64,000 nucleotides of DNA, taken from NCBI GenBank assembly GCA_045639525.1, contig JAZUDI010000026.1, positions 1 through 64,000 on the forward strand, in the 5' to 3' direction. The notes under the pieces are model-generated. The model saw nothing but the letters and a program-made list of their open reading frames with translations. It did no database searches and was not told the DNA's origin. The stretch is from UBA1181 sp045639525. Its GTDB lineage: Bacteria > Bacteroidota > Bacteroidia > Bacteroidales > Paludibacteraceae. Position 1 is the first letter of the stretch. Every line of letters begins with the position of its first letter. Made by a program: the position numbers and the translations under genes. Positions 31,615-40,598 of this stretch are shown here, piece by piece.

Positions 31615-34329
31615 ATGAGTAAGAAGCTTTACATATTTTTGTTGATGTTGATTGGATGCGTGTCATCCCATTTGTACGCTCAGGAAGTCTGGAAAACCGT
31701 TTATTACAATGATTTTGGTGGAAACAGCAAGTCTGATCCGTGGGCTGGCCCCGCTATCAGTGAGGTTCCGAGCAGCATTTACTATGTGGATGCGGCACAA
31801 GATAGAATGTACGGAAACGACTATACGGTGGTAAAACACTATGATAACAACTCCGATTGGTACATCGGTGGCGACCACACCAACCCGTCGGACCGTGAGC
31901 AAGGTTACTTTGTTGTCATCAATCCGGATGGTGCCAAGAGTGATGTGACCGCATTCGTGACTCCTTTGAAGGGTTTGTGTAGGGGCGTTACCTTCCGATT
32001 CTCCGCATGGGTGGCGAATATGATGTTGCCTAACAAATCTGGTTCATCCATGATTCCTTATGTTGGAGTAGGTGTATATGAGTCTGACCAACCCGTATCT
32101 TTGGTCTCTCCAAACGCTTACAAGGTGGAGAAGATCCCATGTGCCGAGCAAGATATCAACAGCCCAAGTTTGGCATGGCAAGAGGTGGAGATCGAGTTTA
32201 CCATGAACGGAAACAACGAGGAGGCTTACTTTATCGTCGTTATGCACCAACCTGAATCTAACGGTTGGGACTTTGCGATCGACGATATCCGAATTGAGGT
32301 GAAACAACCGGAGGTGACTATCAGCCACGATGATATCTATTATGAGGATCCGTTGACTTTGACCGCTTCGTTCGATAACAATGGTTTCTTCTCTGATATG
32401 AACAGTACTCAATATACTTGGGAGTACAGCGCGAATGGAAATGACTACGAGACAATTAAGACGGAGAATTATAGCAACGACAAGAACTTCTCTTATACGA
32501 TCCCATCATTTGACAGAACTAAGAACAATGGTTACTATCGTGTGACGATTGGAGAGAGGGGAAATATGGATTCGGAGGTCTGCTCTTTGACTAAGGTGAT
32601 CCAAATCGATGAGGACAAGGATAAGGTAAAGGTTTCCTTGTGTGCGGGTGAGTCCAAGACCATGAAGGATGGTACCGTGATCAATGCTTCCCAATACAAG
32701 ACCGGTGATGTGAAGGTGAGCGCCGACGGTAAGATCACTTATTACATCACAGTGAAGGAGCCTAAGACCATTAAGATGAATGACGAGTACATCTGTATCG
32801 GTACCGAATACAATGGTATGTGCGCCGACTACAAAGGTAAGGTGTTCGACGATGAGGAGAATATCAGCGTGGAGATTGAATACAAGGACGAGGATGGCTG
32901 TTTGGATTCTGTTCAAACGTGGACGATTCGTGTCTCTGGTCCTTCTGTCGTAAAGCGTGACGACAAGGTCATCTGCCAAAATGGAGAGGCGTATGGTAAG
33001 ACTTATGAGAAGGCCGGTGTTTTTGATGAGTCTGTGACAAATCCTGAAAACTCCTGCATCGAGTATATTTATCAAGTAACGGTTAATCCTGTTTACGACA
33101 GAACCGAGGTGAAGTATTTGTGCCAAGGTGAGAAGTTCAATGGAAAAACCTATAATGAGATCGGAGGCCCATTTATGGATGCGGTTACTTACAAGACTAA
33201 AAATTGTGGTTGCGATAGTACGGTGGGATACACCATCTATGTGACTGGTAAGACATATACCGACCTTGAGGATGTAACCTTGTGTTATGGTGAATCCTAT
33301 TCATTCGCGAATGAGTCCTATTCTACGCCAGGCATCTATAATTTGGAGGATGTCTATACCAACACCTCTACAGGATGCGACAGTATCGTCCGCTTGAAGT
33401 TGACGATCTTGGATAAGATTGAGAACAAGGATAATCCAATCGATACTTTGATCTGTTACGATTCAAAATTGTTTGGTGTCGTTTATCCAGATCCAACCAC
33501 TTCGCCAATTTTGGTACGTGACCCTCAAACTTATGTTTCGGCCGCTGGTTGTGATAGTATTGTATGGTACAACTTGACTGTATTGAAGATCCAATTGAAG
33601 TTGGAGGTTAAGTCCGATAGAAATACCGTATGTCGCGGTGAGGAGGTCGAGATTTACATCAAGGAGTTGAAGCCAAGTAACGTTCCTTACCAATGGTTCC
33701 CTAACTTGGGTGGGTCCAACTCATCAAAGAAGAACTTTACGCCTACAGGTGATATGGATTGCGTCGTAAAGGCTGAGCGTGTGATCGACGCCACTTCGAC
33801 TTGCGTCACAACTGATACCATCCACGTTTATGTGAAGGAGTCTCCAGTGTTGGAGATCGAATCGGTTGACCAAAGGGAGAATCTTGTCATCTACTCGGTA
33901 ACGGGTGGTTCTGAACCATATAAGTTCTCTTTGGATAAGAAGGATCTTGGCTCTGACAACTCTGGTGAGATCAGAGAGTCTCCAATCGGAGCCCACAAGT
34001 TGGTAGTAACTGACGTGAATGAGTGTTCTGACGCTGGCTTCTACGAGATTTCTCCAATCCCAGTCACTCCGATGGAGTACTTCACGCCTAACAATGACGG
34101 TGAGAACGATACATGGTATATCGAGAATGCGGATGTTTATCCAAATTGCAAGGTCACTGTTTACGATCGTCTCGGACGTGTTGTTTATCAATCGCAAGGA
34201 TATGATAATGCCGCTGGATGGGATGGTACTTATAACGGAAACCCATTGCCGTCAACTGATTACTGGTATGTGATTAACCTTCCTGAGTCTGATACTCAAT
34301 TGTTAGGTCACTTCACACTGATTCGATAA
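31615..34329 (+). CDS. T9SS type B (gliding-motility-type C-terminal domain) surface protein
   Basis: A 904-residue exported protein: signal peptide (cut after HLYA), a jelly-roll-like N-terminal domain (residues ~25-230), an Ig-like domain (240-340), then six Cys-containing repeats of ~50-60 residues (LCxGE ... GCDSI ... LTVL). An Ig/PKD-like segment, a SprB-like repeat (VTGGSEPYKFSLD) and the CHU_C-type C-terminus (PNNDGENDTW, DRLGRVVYQS, GWDGTYNG) follow. The last domain is the T9SS type B sorting signal. It probably forms an extracellular filament-like or adhesive protein. The following DUF937-like gene is likely in the same transcript. Confidence 0.86.
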   Translation: MSKKLYIFLLMLIGCVSSHLYAQEVWKTVYYNDFGGNSKSDPWAGPAISEVPSSIYYVDAAQDRMYGNDYTVVKHYDNNSDWYIGGDHTNPSDREQGYFVVINPDGAKSDVTAFVTPLKGLCRGVTFRFSAWVANMMLPNKSGSSMIPYVGVGVYESDQPVSLVSPNAYKVEKIPCAEQDINSPSLAWQEVEIEFTMNGNNEEAYFIVVMHQPESNGWDFAIDDIRIEVKQPEVTISHDDIYYEDPLTLTASFDNNGFFSDMNSTQYTWEYSANGNDYETIKTENYSNDKNFSYTIPSFDRTKNNGYYRVTIGERGNMDSEVCSLTKVIQIDEDKDKVKVSLCAGESKTMKDGTVINASQYKTGDVKVSADGKITYYITVKEPKTIKMNDEYICIGTEYNGMCADYKGKVFDDEENISVEIEYKDEDGCLDSVQTWTIRVSGPSVVKRDDKVICQNGEAYGKTYEKAGVFDESVTNPENSCIEYIYQVTVNPVYDRTEVKYLCQGEKFNGKTYNEIGGPFMDAVTYKTKNCGCDSTVGYTIYVTGKTYTDLEDVTLCYGESYSFANESYSTPGIYNLEDVYTNTSTGCDSIVRLKLTILDKIENKDNPIDTLICYDSKLFGVVYPDPTTSPILVRDPQTYVSAAGCDSIVWYNLTVLKIQLKLEVKSDRNTVCRGEEVEIYIKELKPSNVPYQWFPNLGGSNSSKKNFTPTGDMDCVVKAERVIDATSTCVTTDTIHVYVKESPVLEIESVDQRENLVIYSVTGGSEPYKFSLDKKDLGSDNSGEIRESPIGAHKLVVTDVNECSDAGFYEISPIPVTPMEYFTPNNDGENDTWYIENADVYPNCKVTVYDRLGRVVYQSQGYDNAAGWDGTYNGNPLPSTDYWYVINLPESDTQLLGHFTLIR

Positions 34330-34364
34330 AAGAGAATACTATTAACTTATCAATATATTTTGTT

Positions 34365-34814
34365 ATGTCACAGTTGTCAGATTTTATTTTGAAGCAAGCT
34401 CAATCGGCTGCTTCAGGAAGTAATTTGGATAAGAGCGTGTTGAATGGTTTGTCTGACTCTATTTTGAATAGTATGAAACAAACCGCGTTGAAGCAAGGCG
34501 GAATCGAGCAGTTGACCGCATTGTTCACTGGTAAGTCTTCTGCGGAAAGCAGTCCAATCACAGCTTTGGCTTCTCAGATATTCTCTTCTAAAGTTGCTCC
34601 TAAGTTGGGATTGTCTTCTTCGGCCTCTTCGGCAGCTTCTAAACTTTTGCCTACTATTTTGGGCGCATTGGTTACCGCTATTGTGAACAAAAAGGCTTCC
34701 GGTTTGGATTTGACCTCTATCTTATCCGCATTGGGAGCGGGAAATAATAATTCTTCGCTTGGCAAGTTGGGTTCAGTTGTCGGTGTTCTAGGCAAATTGT
34801 TTGGAAAGAAATAA
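34365..34814 (+). CDS. Small Ala/Ser-rich DUF937-like protein
   Basis: A 149-residue low-complexity protein rich in Ala, Ser, Leu and Gly with amphipathic helices (SSSASSAASKLLPTILGALV) and a C-terminal LGSVVGVLGKLFGKK. It has no signal peptide. The pattern resembles DUF937/YidB-type proteins but the match is weak. It lies 35 bases after the T9SS type B gene with no terminator between them. Confidence 0.6.
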   Translation: MSQLSDFILKQAQSAASGSNLDKSVLNGLSDSILNSMKQTALKQGGIEQLTALFTGKSSAESSPITALASQIFSSKVAPKLGLSSSASSAASKLLPTILGALVTAIVNKKASGLDLTSILSALGAGNNNSSLGKLGSVVGVLGKLFGKK

Positions 34815-34834
34815 TTAAATAACAATCTTATTTG

Positions 34835-34871
34835 AAGTCCCGGGATGGTCTCATCCTGGGACTTTTTTTCT
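34835..34871 (+). terminator. Terminator after the DUF937-like gene
   Basis: AGTCCCGGGATG and CATCCTGGGACT pair around GTCT, followed by TTTTTTT. Confidence 0.9.
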
Positions 34872-34948
34872 TTTATAGGTTGCTATGCATCTATTCGGCA
34901 TAGGGATGTCTTCTTTTTGTGGCATGGTATTTTTAATGAAGTAATCAT

Positions 34949-35926
34949 ATGACACAACCCACAGAAGATCATGCGCAGGTGGCGGCTGAATCGCTATTAA
35001 GAGACTATTATGGACCCCAATGGCGCAGTTTTGTTCATGAGAGGATGGTGACTCCTCCGTATGAATTGTCAGAGGATGTGGACGAATCGATTGATTCGCT
35101 CCTGGAGATGTATAGGAATAAGAAGAGCCGAAAAGTTGCCTATGCTTCGCGAAAACTTAAAAAGATGTTTTCGCATCTGCCTCCATTTGACCAACGTAAG
35201 GTCGGTATCGCCCTGTTGGAAGGCAACTGTACCGATTCGACTTATATATGCCTGCGTTTGATTGACTATAAAAAGAGTCTCTACACCCCTTGGAAGATCA
35301 ATTGGCATCCTGCCTATGCGAAGGCGGTCGAGTTGGCGTGGACTCGCTATCATGAATTCCATTGTGGCCGTCTCATGATTCAGCATCTGGACGAAAAGGT
35401 GGTTCGAAGTTACTGGGATGAGTTGTCTGGTGATGAATATTATTTGTTGTTGTGCCGTCGTTTTGTCTGTGCGCCCTGGTTCCAATTGGATGTGGAACGT
35501 CTGAAGCGTGTGGCTGATATCAATGAGTATCTTTTCGTTATGTCCCGCACCGCCCAAGGTGTCTCATCTGAAGAGGCGCGGGAGTTGCTCTATCGTTGGA
35601 TGGCGGTCTTCTCTTTTCGGGATTATCCCGTCAACATTGGTCTCTATTCGTTTTGGTCGCGTGTCCCTGACGATCTCTTTGTGGGACGAGTTGGGGATGG
35701 TAGCTATCTTATCTATCCTTCGCATCCCTTTGTCACGCCTCGTTTGAGTTGCCCGATGTGGGCGGCCGATGGTTATTGGGAACCATTACCCTCCTTGGAG
35801 AGTCAAGATGAATCAGATGAGGATCCTTCGTCAAATCGTGAGTGTTACGAGAAAATGGTGGAGCGGAATCCTCTCGTCAAAGATTTGTTCGAGGCGTTGG
35901 AATGCACGCCATTGGAGGATGATTAG
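34949..35926 (+). CDS. Uncharacterised 325-residue cytosolic protein
   Basis: No family is recognised. The protein has no signal peptide or membrane segment and is rich in Trp, Tyr, Arg and acidic residues. It has an N-terminal helical part (residues 1-90) with a charged patch (NKKSRKVAYASRKLKKMF), a helical-repeat-looking core and an acidic tail (SQDESDEDPSS). It starts 77 bases after a terminator and converges on the chorismatase-like gene, so it is probably monocistronic. Confidence 0.7.
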   Translation: MTQPTEDHAQVAAESLLRDYYGPQWRSFVHERMVTPPYELSEDVDESIDSLLEMYRNKKSRKVAYASRKLKKMFSHLPPFDQRKVGIALLEGNCTDSTYICLRLIDYKKSLYTPWKINWHPAYAKAVELAWTRYHEFHCGRLMIQHLDEKVVRSYWDELSGDEYYLLLCRRFVCAPWFQLDVERLKRVADINEYLFVMSRTAQGVSSEEARELLYRWMAVFSFRDYPVNIGLYSFWSRVPDDLFVGRVGDGSYLIYPSHPFVTPRLSCPMWAADGYWEPLPSLESQDESDEDPSSNRECYEKMVERNPLVKDLFEALECTPLEDD

Positions 35927-35978
35927 TGGTGAACTCACGTTATTTCTACTGGAACCTATGCCTTGATATCTTTCTCTT

Positions 35979-37115
35979 CTAAAAGTTGGCATATTGTTTT
36001 TCTCTGTTCCCTGTAATGGCGATGCCTTCCATTTCAATCAACCAACCGGGACGGCAGACAGGCGCAAGTACGATTAGCTTTGGCGTGTCGGGGAACCTTT
36101 TCTCGAACATTTCGTGCACTGTTTGGTAATCAGCAATGTCGCGTAAATAGATGAACATGTGGGCCATATCATTTAGAGAAGAACCCGCTTCCGACAAAAG
36201 AGCCTCGCAGTTTTCCCACATCCGTAATGTCTGTTTTTTGATATCCCCAATATGAAGGATGTTTCCTTTATTGTCTATGCTGGCGGTACCTGATAGAAAG
36301 ATGTGTTTTCGGTCTCCATAGTGGACTGCTGTGGCGCGTTCGAACGTGACGCCATACTCATAGGTTGGGTTTAGGTGGCTGAGCGCGTGTAGGTATTGGA
36401 TCTGTTCCGCTTTCAGGCCTTTGACGAGATAACTGTCCAACCGGATAAGTGAGGCGGGCGAGGCGCTTCTCCCTTCAATACCTGTGCTGGCGATGTAGTG
36501 GGTGTGGTTGGTTAATCCGAAGGTGTCAAACAATTCTTTTCTGGCGACGACCATGCCTTGGTAGTTGACGTCGATGTTTTGGACATAAAACCAAGTCCGG
36601 ATACAGTTGTCCGCCAGACTCATACCCAATCTCTTCGCTTTTGCGTTCTCCTCTTCCAATAGCGTATATGTTTGTTCATAGGCATTCCCTTTTTTCTGGT
36701 TGGTAGCGCTCCAAGTATGGTGGTAACCATTGTGCGAAAATAGGCCGGACGCTTCTTGCGACGAGAACTCCATGTTGGTGGCGAAGTAGCACCATGCGGC
36801 GATCTTAGAACCGTCTAAAGGTGGCTGCTGTATGATGGAGACGGTTGCCTTCAAAGATCTTTCGTTGATTGAATTGTGGAGTGTGGTGGACTGGTTGCTT
36901 GCGTCGCTGACGAAAAACCGTATAAATAGACATTGGCCGTATCTGCCATCGTTTATTGTGTCGAATGCGAGGAATATGTTGTCGTTCTGCTCTTGAAAAG
37001 TTTCTGACGGTTCGCACTGGAGAATGATGTGATGTTCTGTCGATGCGTTTCCCGAGCTCTGCGTCGCTTCGAAGGAGAATGTCGTGACATTGGTGTTTTT
37101 GATGTTGTATTTCAT
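35979..37115 (-). CDS. Chorismatase-like (FkbO/Hyg5/XanB2-type) enzyme
   Basis: A 378-residue protein from ATG 37115 (MKYNIKNTN); ATG 37151 would add 12 residues and overlap the upstream gene. The C-terminal two-thirds has a RidA/YjgF-like fold with the chorismatase pattern: CIRTWFYVQNIDVNYQGMV, HYIASTGIEGR, YLHALSHLNPTYEYGVTFER, HIFLSGTASIDNKGN, FIYLRDIADY and CRPGWLIEMEGIA. Known family members turn chorismate into 3-hydroxybenzoate, 4-hydroxybenzoate or a dihydroxycyclohexadiene carboxylate. Which product is made here cannot be told. It is the last gene of the porin-imelysin-oxidoreductase operon, an unexpected place for it. Confidence 0.7.
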   Translation of the reverse strand: MKYNIKNTNVTTFSFEATQSSGNASTEHHIILQCEPSETFQEQNDNIFLAFDTINDGRYGQCLFIRFFVSDASNQSTTLHNSINERSLKATVSIIQQPPLDGSKIAAWCYFATNMEFSSQEASGLFSHNGYHHTWSATNQKKGNAYEQTYTLLEEENAKAKRLGMSLADNCIRTWFYVQNIDVNYQGMVVARKELFDTFGLTNHTHYIASTGIEGRSASPASLIRLDSYLVKGLKAEQIQYLHALSHLNPTYEYGVTFERATAVHYGDRKHIFLSGTASIDNKGNILHIGDIKKQTLRMWENCEALLSEAGSSLNDMAHMFIYLRDIADYQTVHEMFEKRFPDTPKLIVLAPVCRPGWLIEMEGIAITGNREKQYANF

Positions 37116-37126
37116 AAATCTATCGG

Positions 37127-37843
37127 TTACTTTTCCAAGTTGTTTATCCATAATCTTAATAAATTGATGTCCTCTGTTTCACTGTTGAAACTGACGTTTT
37201 TGTGGTCGTAGTGTACCAGGTCTGTCTTGCCCTCTAAGACGTGGAGTATAAAGCTCTCCTCCGACAAACTAGGATGGACGATTTTGTACTGGCTGTCCCT
37301 TTTTGATGCGATATCCACAATGGCGTCGTAGCTTTCCTCTTCGGTGAGGAAGAGTCCGCAAGCGGCTTTTTCGCTCGCACCATGGCAATTGATACAGTTG
37401 GAGAAGACCTGGTGCTGGATTCTGTCATAATTCAACAAATCGATGTGGATGCTTCCTAAATCTATGATATTGTTTTCCCTCTCCTTCTTAGTGATCGAAT
37501 GGGTGAAAAAACTGGTCACTTTCTTCCGACTCTTATTCAACAATGCGATGGCGATATCTTCAGTACCCTCTGGAATGGCTTCCATGGTCAAAAGTGTCGA
37601 ATCTCCTACAGCGGGTTTGCTCAACCCTTTTGACATGAGAGGATAGTCGTTGCCTCCAAATGCCGCGATGACGATTGAATATTCGTGTGGCCATGCGCTG
37701 GTGTTGTTGAATGTTACGAGGCCGCTGCATCTGAGTCCGCCAGCTTCAGCGTCCGTCTGCTCTATAATGTCGCCACTGTCACATCCGGACGATAGCAAAG
37801 TTGCGGTAAGGGTGGCGAAAATGATAAGCGCTCTTTTCTTCAT
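37127..37843 (-). CDS. c-type cytochrome lipoprotein
   Basis: A 238-residue lipoprotein with lipobox LSSGC (Cys21), an Ig-like or beta-rich N-terminal domain (residues 35-130) and one heme c site, CINCH (Cys150, Cys153, His154), followed by a short cytochrome-like helix region ending LLRLWINNLEK. It should receive heme from the ResB-CcsA system encoded upstream and pass electrons in the periplasm. It lies 45 bases after the porin gene. Confidence 0.8.
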   Translation of the reverse strand: MKKRALIIFATLTATLLSSGCDSGDIIEQTDAEAGGLRCSGLVTFNNTSAWPHEYSIVIAAFGGNDYPLMSKGLSKPAVGDSTLLTMEAIPEGTEDIAIALLNKSRKKVTSFFTHSITKKERENNIIDLGSIHIDLLNYDRIQHQVFSNCINCHGASEKAACGLFLTEEESYDAIVDIASKRDSQYKIVHPSLSEESFILHVLEGKTDLVHYDHKNVSFNSETEDINLLRLWINNLEK

Positions 37844-37888
37844 GTGGTTTCTTTTATTTGTCTGTGTGAATAAAACCGTGGAGACTCT

Positions 37889-39121
37889 TTAGAATGTATA
37901 TTGAAGAAGGACCATTCCGGTGTGGGTAGCTAATCCTGTGTCGTCATTATCCCTGTCGAGTTGGGTGGAGTGGCCATATCTGCCTAAATATTGATACATT
38001 AATTGCATTTTTAGGTTGCACCTGACGAAGTAGTAGTTGAGGGAAAGTGAGGGAGAATTGAGCCATCCCTCTCTGTCTAAGCCATTCCTGTCAAGAAGGT
38101 CGTAGCGAACTGCTGTCTGTAATTTCTTGGTAAGGAAAAATCCAGCCTGAATGTAACCGCCCATCATCTGGAAATCGTTCTCTTGTTGCATCCTACGGGT
38201 CCAGTTCATTCGTAAATAGTAAAACTCTCCGGATAGATAAAATCGACGGTAAAGCCAAGCGAATTCTAATCCGCAACGGAGATCGTTCGAACTTTCGTCC
38301 TCTGCTTCTATGTTGTAGTTGGTGGATAATCCCACAAGTATTTTTTTGTTCTCCAGATCGGTTGGTATTCCTTGGTGAGTTGGCATGGTTCCCATGGGCA
38401 TGAATGCTATTCGTCCCGCATAGAGTAGGGAGGGTATGCCTTTGTGGTCGTCGCTGGTCGTCTTGTTAGCGGTCAACCCACCTCCGGATCCGTTGAATAG
38501 ACCTACTTGGTATTGGAATTTCTCTTTTATGTTTCCGTGTAGTTGGACACCTAAATCAAAACCCAATCCCATTGTGGGGTTGGCTGCATTGAGGCTCATG
38601 TTCACATTGGCTGTCGTTGTGACGGATAGGGGCAGGTTGGGAAACATCGTCTCGCCCAAAGTGGATAGGTAACCGAGGCAGAATGGTACTTTGAATTTTC
38701 CGGCGCGTATTCTGATGGCCTCTTTTAGATTGATGTCAAACCAGGCCTGCTGCAAAAGATTTTCCCCGCTTTTTGCCGCATTTAACGCAACGTTAAACGT
38801 GATGAGTTTGAATGCTTTTCCTGAAAATCCGATAATCGTGTTGGGGATGGCGAATCCGATGTTCGCCACTTTGTCTTGATCCGCTAAATTTATACCCTCG
38901 TCATCGTACCAATTAAAATTGGCTGTTGTTTGGACAAGAAGGTAGGGTTTAAAGGCAAAGTCGCCCGCTTTGGTCTCTATGGAGAGACCTTTCTTCTCAT
39001 CCAGACGGACGACGTCACTCTCTATGTATTTGTCCGATATCTCTTTGTACTCTATGGTGGCGGCGCCAGCAAGATGAGGGAGGAGTATGGCTATTGTGAA
39101 TAGTAGTTGTTTGGTGTTCAT
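37889..39121 (-). CDS. OprO/OprP-type outer-membrane porin
   Basis: A 410-residue beta-barrel protein with a signal peptide (cut near HLAGA) and a terminal Phe in VLLQYTF, as expected for BAM recognition. FKPYLLVQTTANFNW, RIRAGKFKVPF and YNIEAEDESSNDLRCGLEFAWLY are typical of the phosphate-selective-porin-like family. Ion preference is unknown. It is the fourth gene of the operon. Confidence 0.75.
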   Translation of the reverse strand: MNTKQLLFTIAILLPHLAGAATIEYKEISDKYIESDVVRLDEKKGLSIETKAGDFAFKPYLLVQTTANFNWYDDEGINLADQDKVANIGFAIPNTIIGFSGKAFKLITFNVALNAAKSGENLLQQAWFDINLKEAIRIRAGKFKVPFCLGYLSTLGETMFPNLPLSVTTTANVNMSLNAANPTMGLGFDLGVQLHGNIKEKFQYQVGLFNGSGGGLTANKTTSDDHKGIPSLLYAGRIAFMPMGTMPTHQGIPTDLENKKILVGLSTNYNIEAEDESSNDLRCGLEFAWLYRRFYLSGEFYYLRMNWTRRMQQENDFQMMGGYIQAGFFLTKKLQTAVRYDLLDRNGLDREGWLNSPSLSLNYYFVRCNLKMQLMYQYLGRYGHSTQLDRDNDDTGLATHTGMVLLQYTF

Positions 39122-39140
39122 AATGAAAGGAGTTTATATG

Positions 39141-40535
39141 TTATAGTGTTTCCAAAAAGACGATGAGCGCTTTCCGCTCGTCTTTGCTCAGTTTTTTGAA
39201 TAATTCCCTAGAAACGGCACCTTCCCCACCGTGCCATAAGATGGCTTCTTGCAGGTTTCTTGCCCTTCCGTCGTGCAGAAATTGAGAGTGGCCGTTTACG
39301 ATTTCCTGAAGTCCGATGCCCCAAAGAGGCGTGGTTCTCCATTCGTTGCCATAGGCTAACCCTGATTTTAAGTGGTCGTCTAATTCCGGTCCCATATCGT
39401 GGATGAGGAAGTCGGAGTAGGGATGAATCGTTTGCCCTCCCAACCAAGGAAGTCTTGTCCCGTTTAACAAGGTGCTTCCCTCTGCTCTTGTGTGGAGTGT
39501 GGGAATGTGGCAAAGGTTGCATTTCGCCTTGTAAAAGGCCTCCTCTCCCTTTTTCACAATGCTGTTGTTGACATACCTTCTGGCAGGGACACCTAGACAT
39601 TGCATGTAGAGATCCACATCTTCCATCTCTTCCGTGGATATTTCAAGTCCATGGTATAATTGCGGGTGTTGGCTTTGCCCTGCACAGACCTCTTCGGGAT
39701 AGCGTGAGTTGGTGATGCCCATGTCGCTTGAATAGCCTAACTCTACGGTTAAGTCTGCATGCTGGGCTTTGTTCCCTGAAACGCCGATTTGTCTGATTCC
39801 TCTCTCCGTGATGTAGTTCAATCGCCCGCTGATGCCATATTCGGGGTAGTTGCTAAGCGCCTCGATTCGTCGTAATTCATTTTGATCTAACGCCATTATC
39901 TGTCCCATTCCTACGTGACGAAGAGGGATGCGGACTGAAATATAGAGATCTTCGGGCGCAATGCTATCCGCATACCACTCTGTGATCGTGTAGTGTGGCC
40001 TCTGAAGCGAGTAACTCTCTCCATCCGGGAATTGAAATTTCTCCTCGGTATAGCTTACGTGAAGTTTTCCTTCCGCCTCCGATCCGTAAATGGTTTGGTC
40101 GTGCAACACGCGTCCATAGCTGTTAAAGAACGCACCGTTTTTTCGGGTTATGTAGACCAGCATGGATGAGAACCCGTAGTTGCCGCTTCCGCCTTGGGAG
40201 AAGAGTGAGGATGGCGTCCTTCCCGCATTTTTATGGCAACTTCCGCATGAATAGCCCGCATATACAGGACCTAGTCCACTCTCTGTCGTATTGGGGTTGT
40301 CGTATAATAGGTCGCCATTGTTGAAACGAGTGGATAGGCTTCCTGTCACCCAAGATGCAGGTGTGTCGTATGCTTTGCTCGACGACATGAAGATGGTTGA
40401 GCGTCCGGCGGAAAGTTCGTTGAAAAGCGCGATTTCTCCATTGGGCTTCAAAATGCTGTCGTCGTCCGTGACCTCCTCTTGGCATGCGGCAAGGAGAAGC
40501 AGTGGGCAAAGAATGAATCGAATATAGTGAGTCAT
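39141..40535 (-). CDS. Di-heme oxidoreductase (DHOR/DUF1111 type) lipoprotein
   Basis: A 464-residue protein from ATG 40535 (MTHYIRFILC); the longer frame beginning nine codons upstream would spoil the lipobox LLAAC (Cys18). It has two heme c sites: CGSCH (Cys97-His101) and CNLCH (near residue 345). WRTTPLWGIGLQEIVNGHSQFLHDGRARNLQEAILWHGGE is the DHOR/thiol-oxidoreductase signature, related to bacterial cytochrome c peroxidases. It is expected in the periplasm or outer membrane. DHOR genes often accompany imelysin genes, as here. Confidence 0.87.
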   Translation of the reverse strand: MTHYIRFILCPLLLLAACQEEVTDDDSILKPNGEIALFNELSAGRSTIFMSSSKAYDTPASWVTGSLSTRFNNGDLLYDNPNTTESGLGPVYAGYSCGSCHKNAGRTPSSLFSQGGSGNYGFSSMLVYITRKNGAFFNSYGRVLHDQTIYGSEAEGKLHVSYTEEKFQFPDGESYSLQRPHYTITEWYADSIAPEDLYISVRIPLRHVGMGQIMALDQNELRRIEALSNYPEYGISGRLNYITERGIRQIGVSGNKAQHADLTVELGYSSDMGITNSRYPEEVCAGQSQHPQLYHGLEISTEEMEDVDLYMQCLGVPARRYVNNSIVKKGEEAFYKAKCNLCHIPTLHTRAEGSTLLNGTRLPWLGGQTIHPYSDFLIHDMGPELDDHLKSGLAYGNEWRTTPLWGIGLQEIVNGHSQFLHDGRARNLQEAILWHGGEGAVSRELFKKLSKDERKALIVFLETL

Positions 40536-40551
40536 ATCTGTAAACGAATTA

Positions 40552-40585
40552 CTATCAGGCACCTGTTTGCCAGGATGCCTGATAG
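40552..40585 (-). promoter_or_regulatory. Intercistronic hairpin between imelysin and DHOR genes
   Basis: CTATCAGGCA and TGCCTGATAG pair perfectly around a 14-base loop. No T run follows on the minus strand, so it is more likely an mRNA-stability or attenuation element than a full terminator. Confidence 0.55.
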
Positions 40586-40598
40586 CAACGGATGTTTT

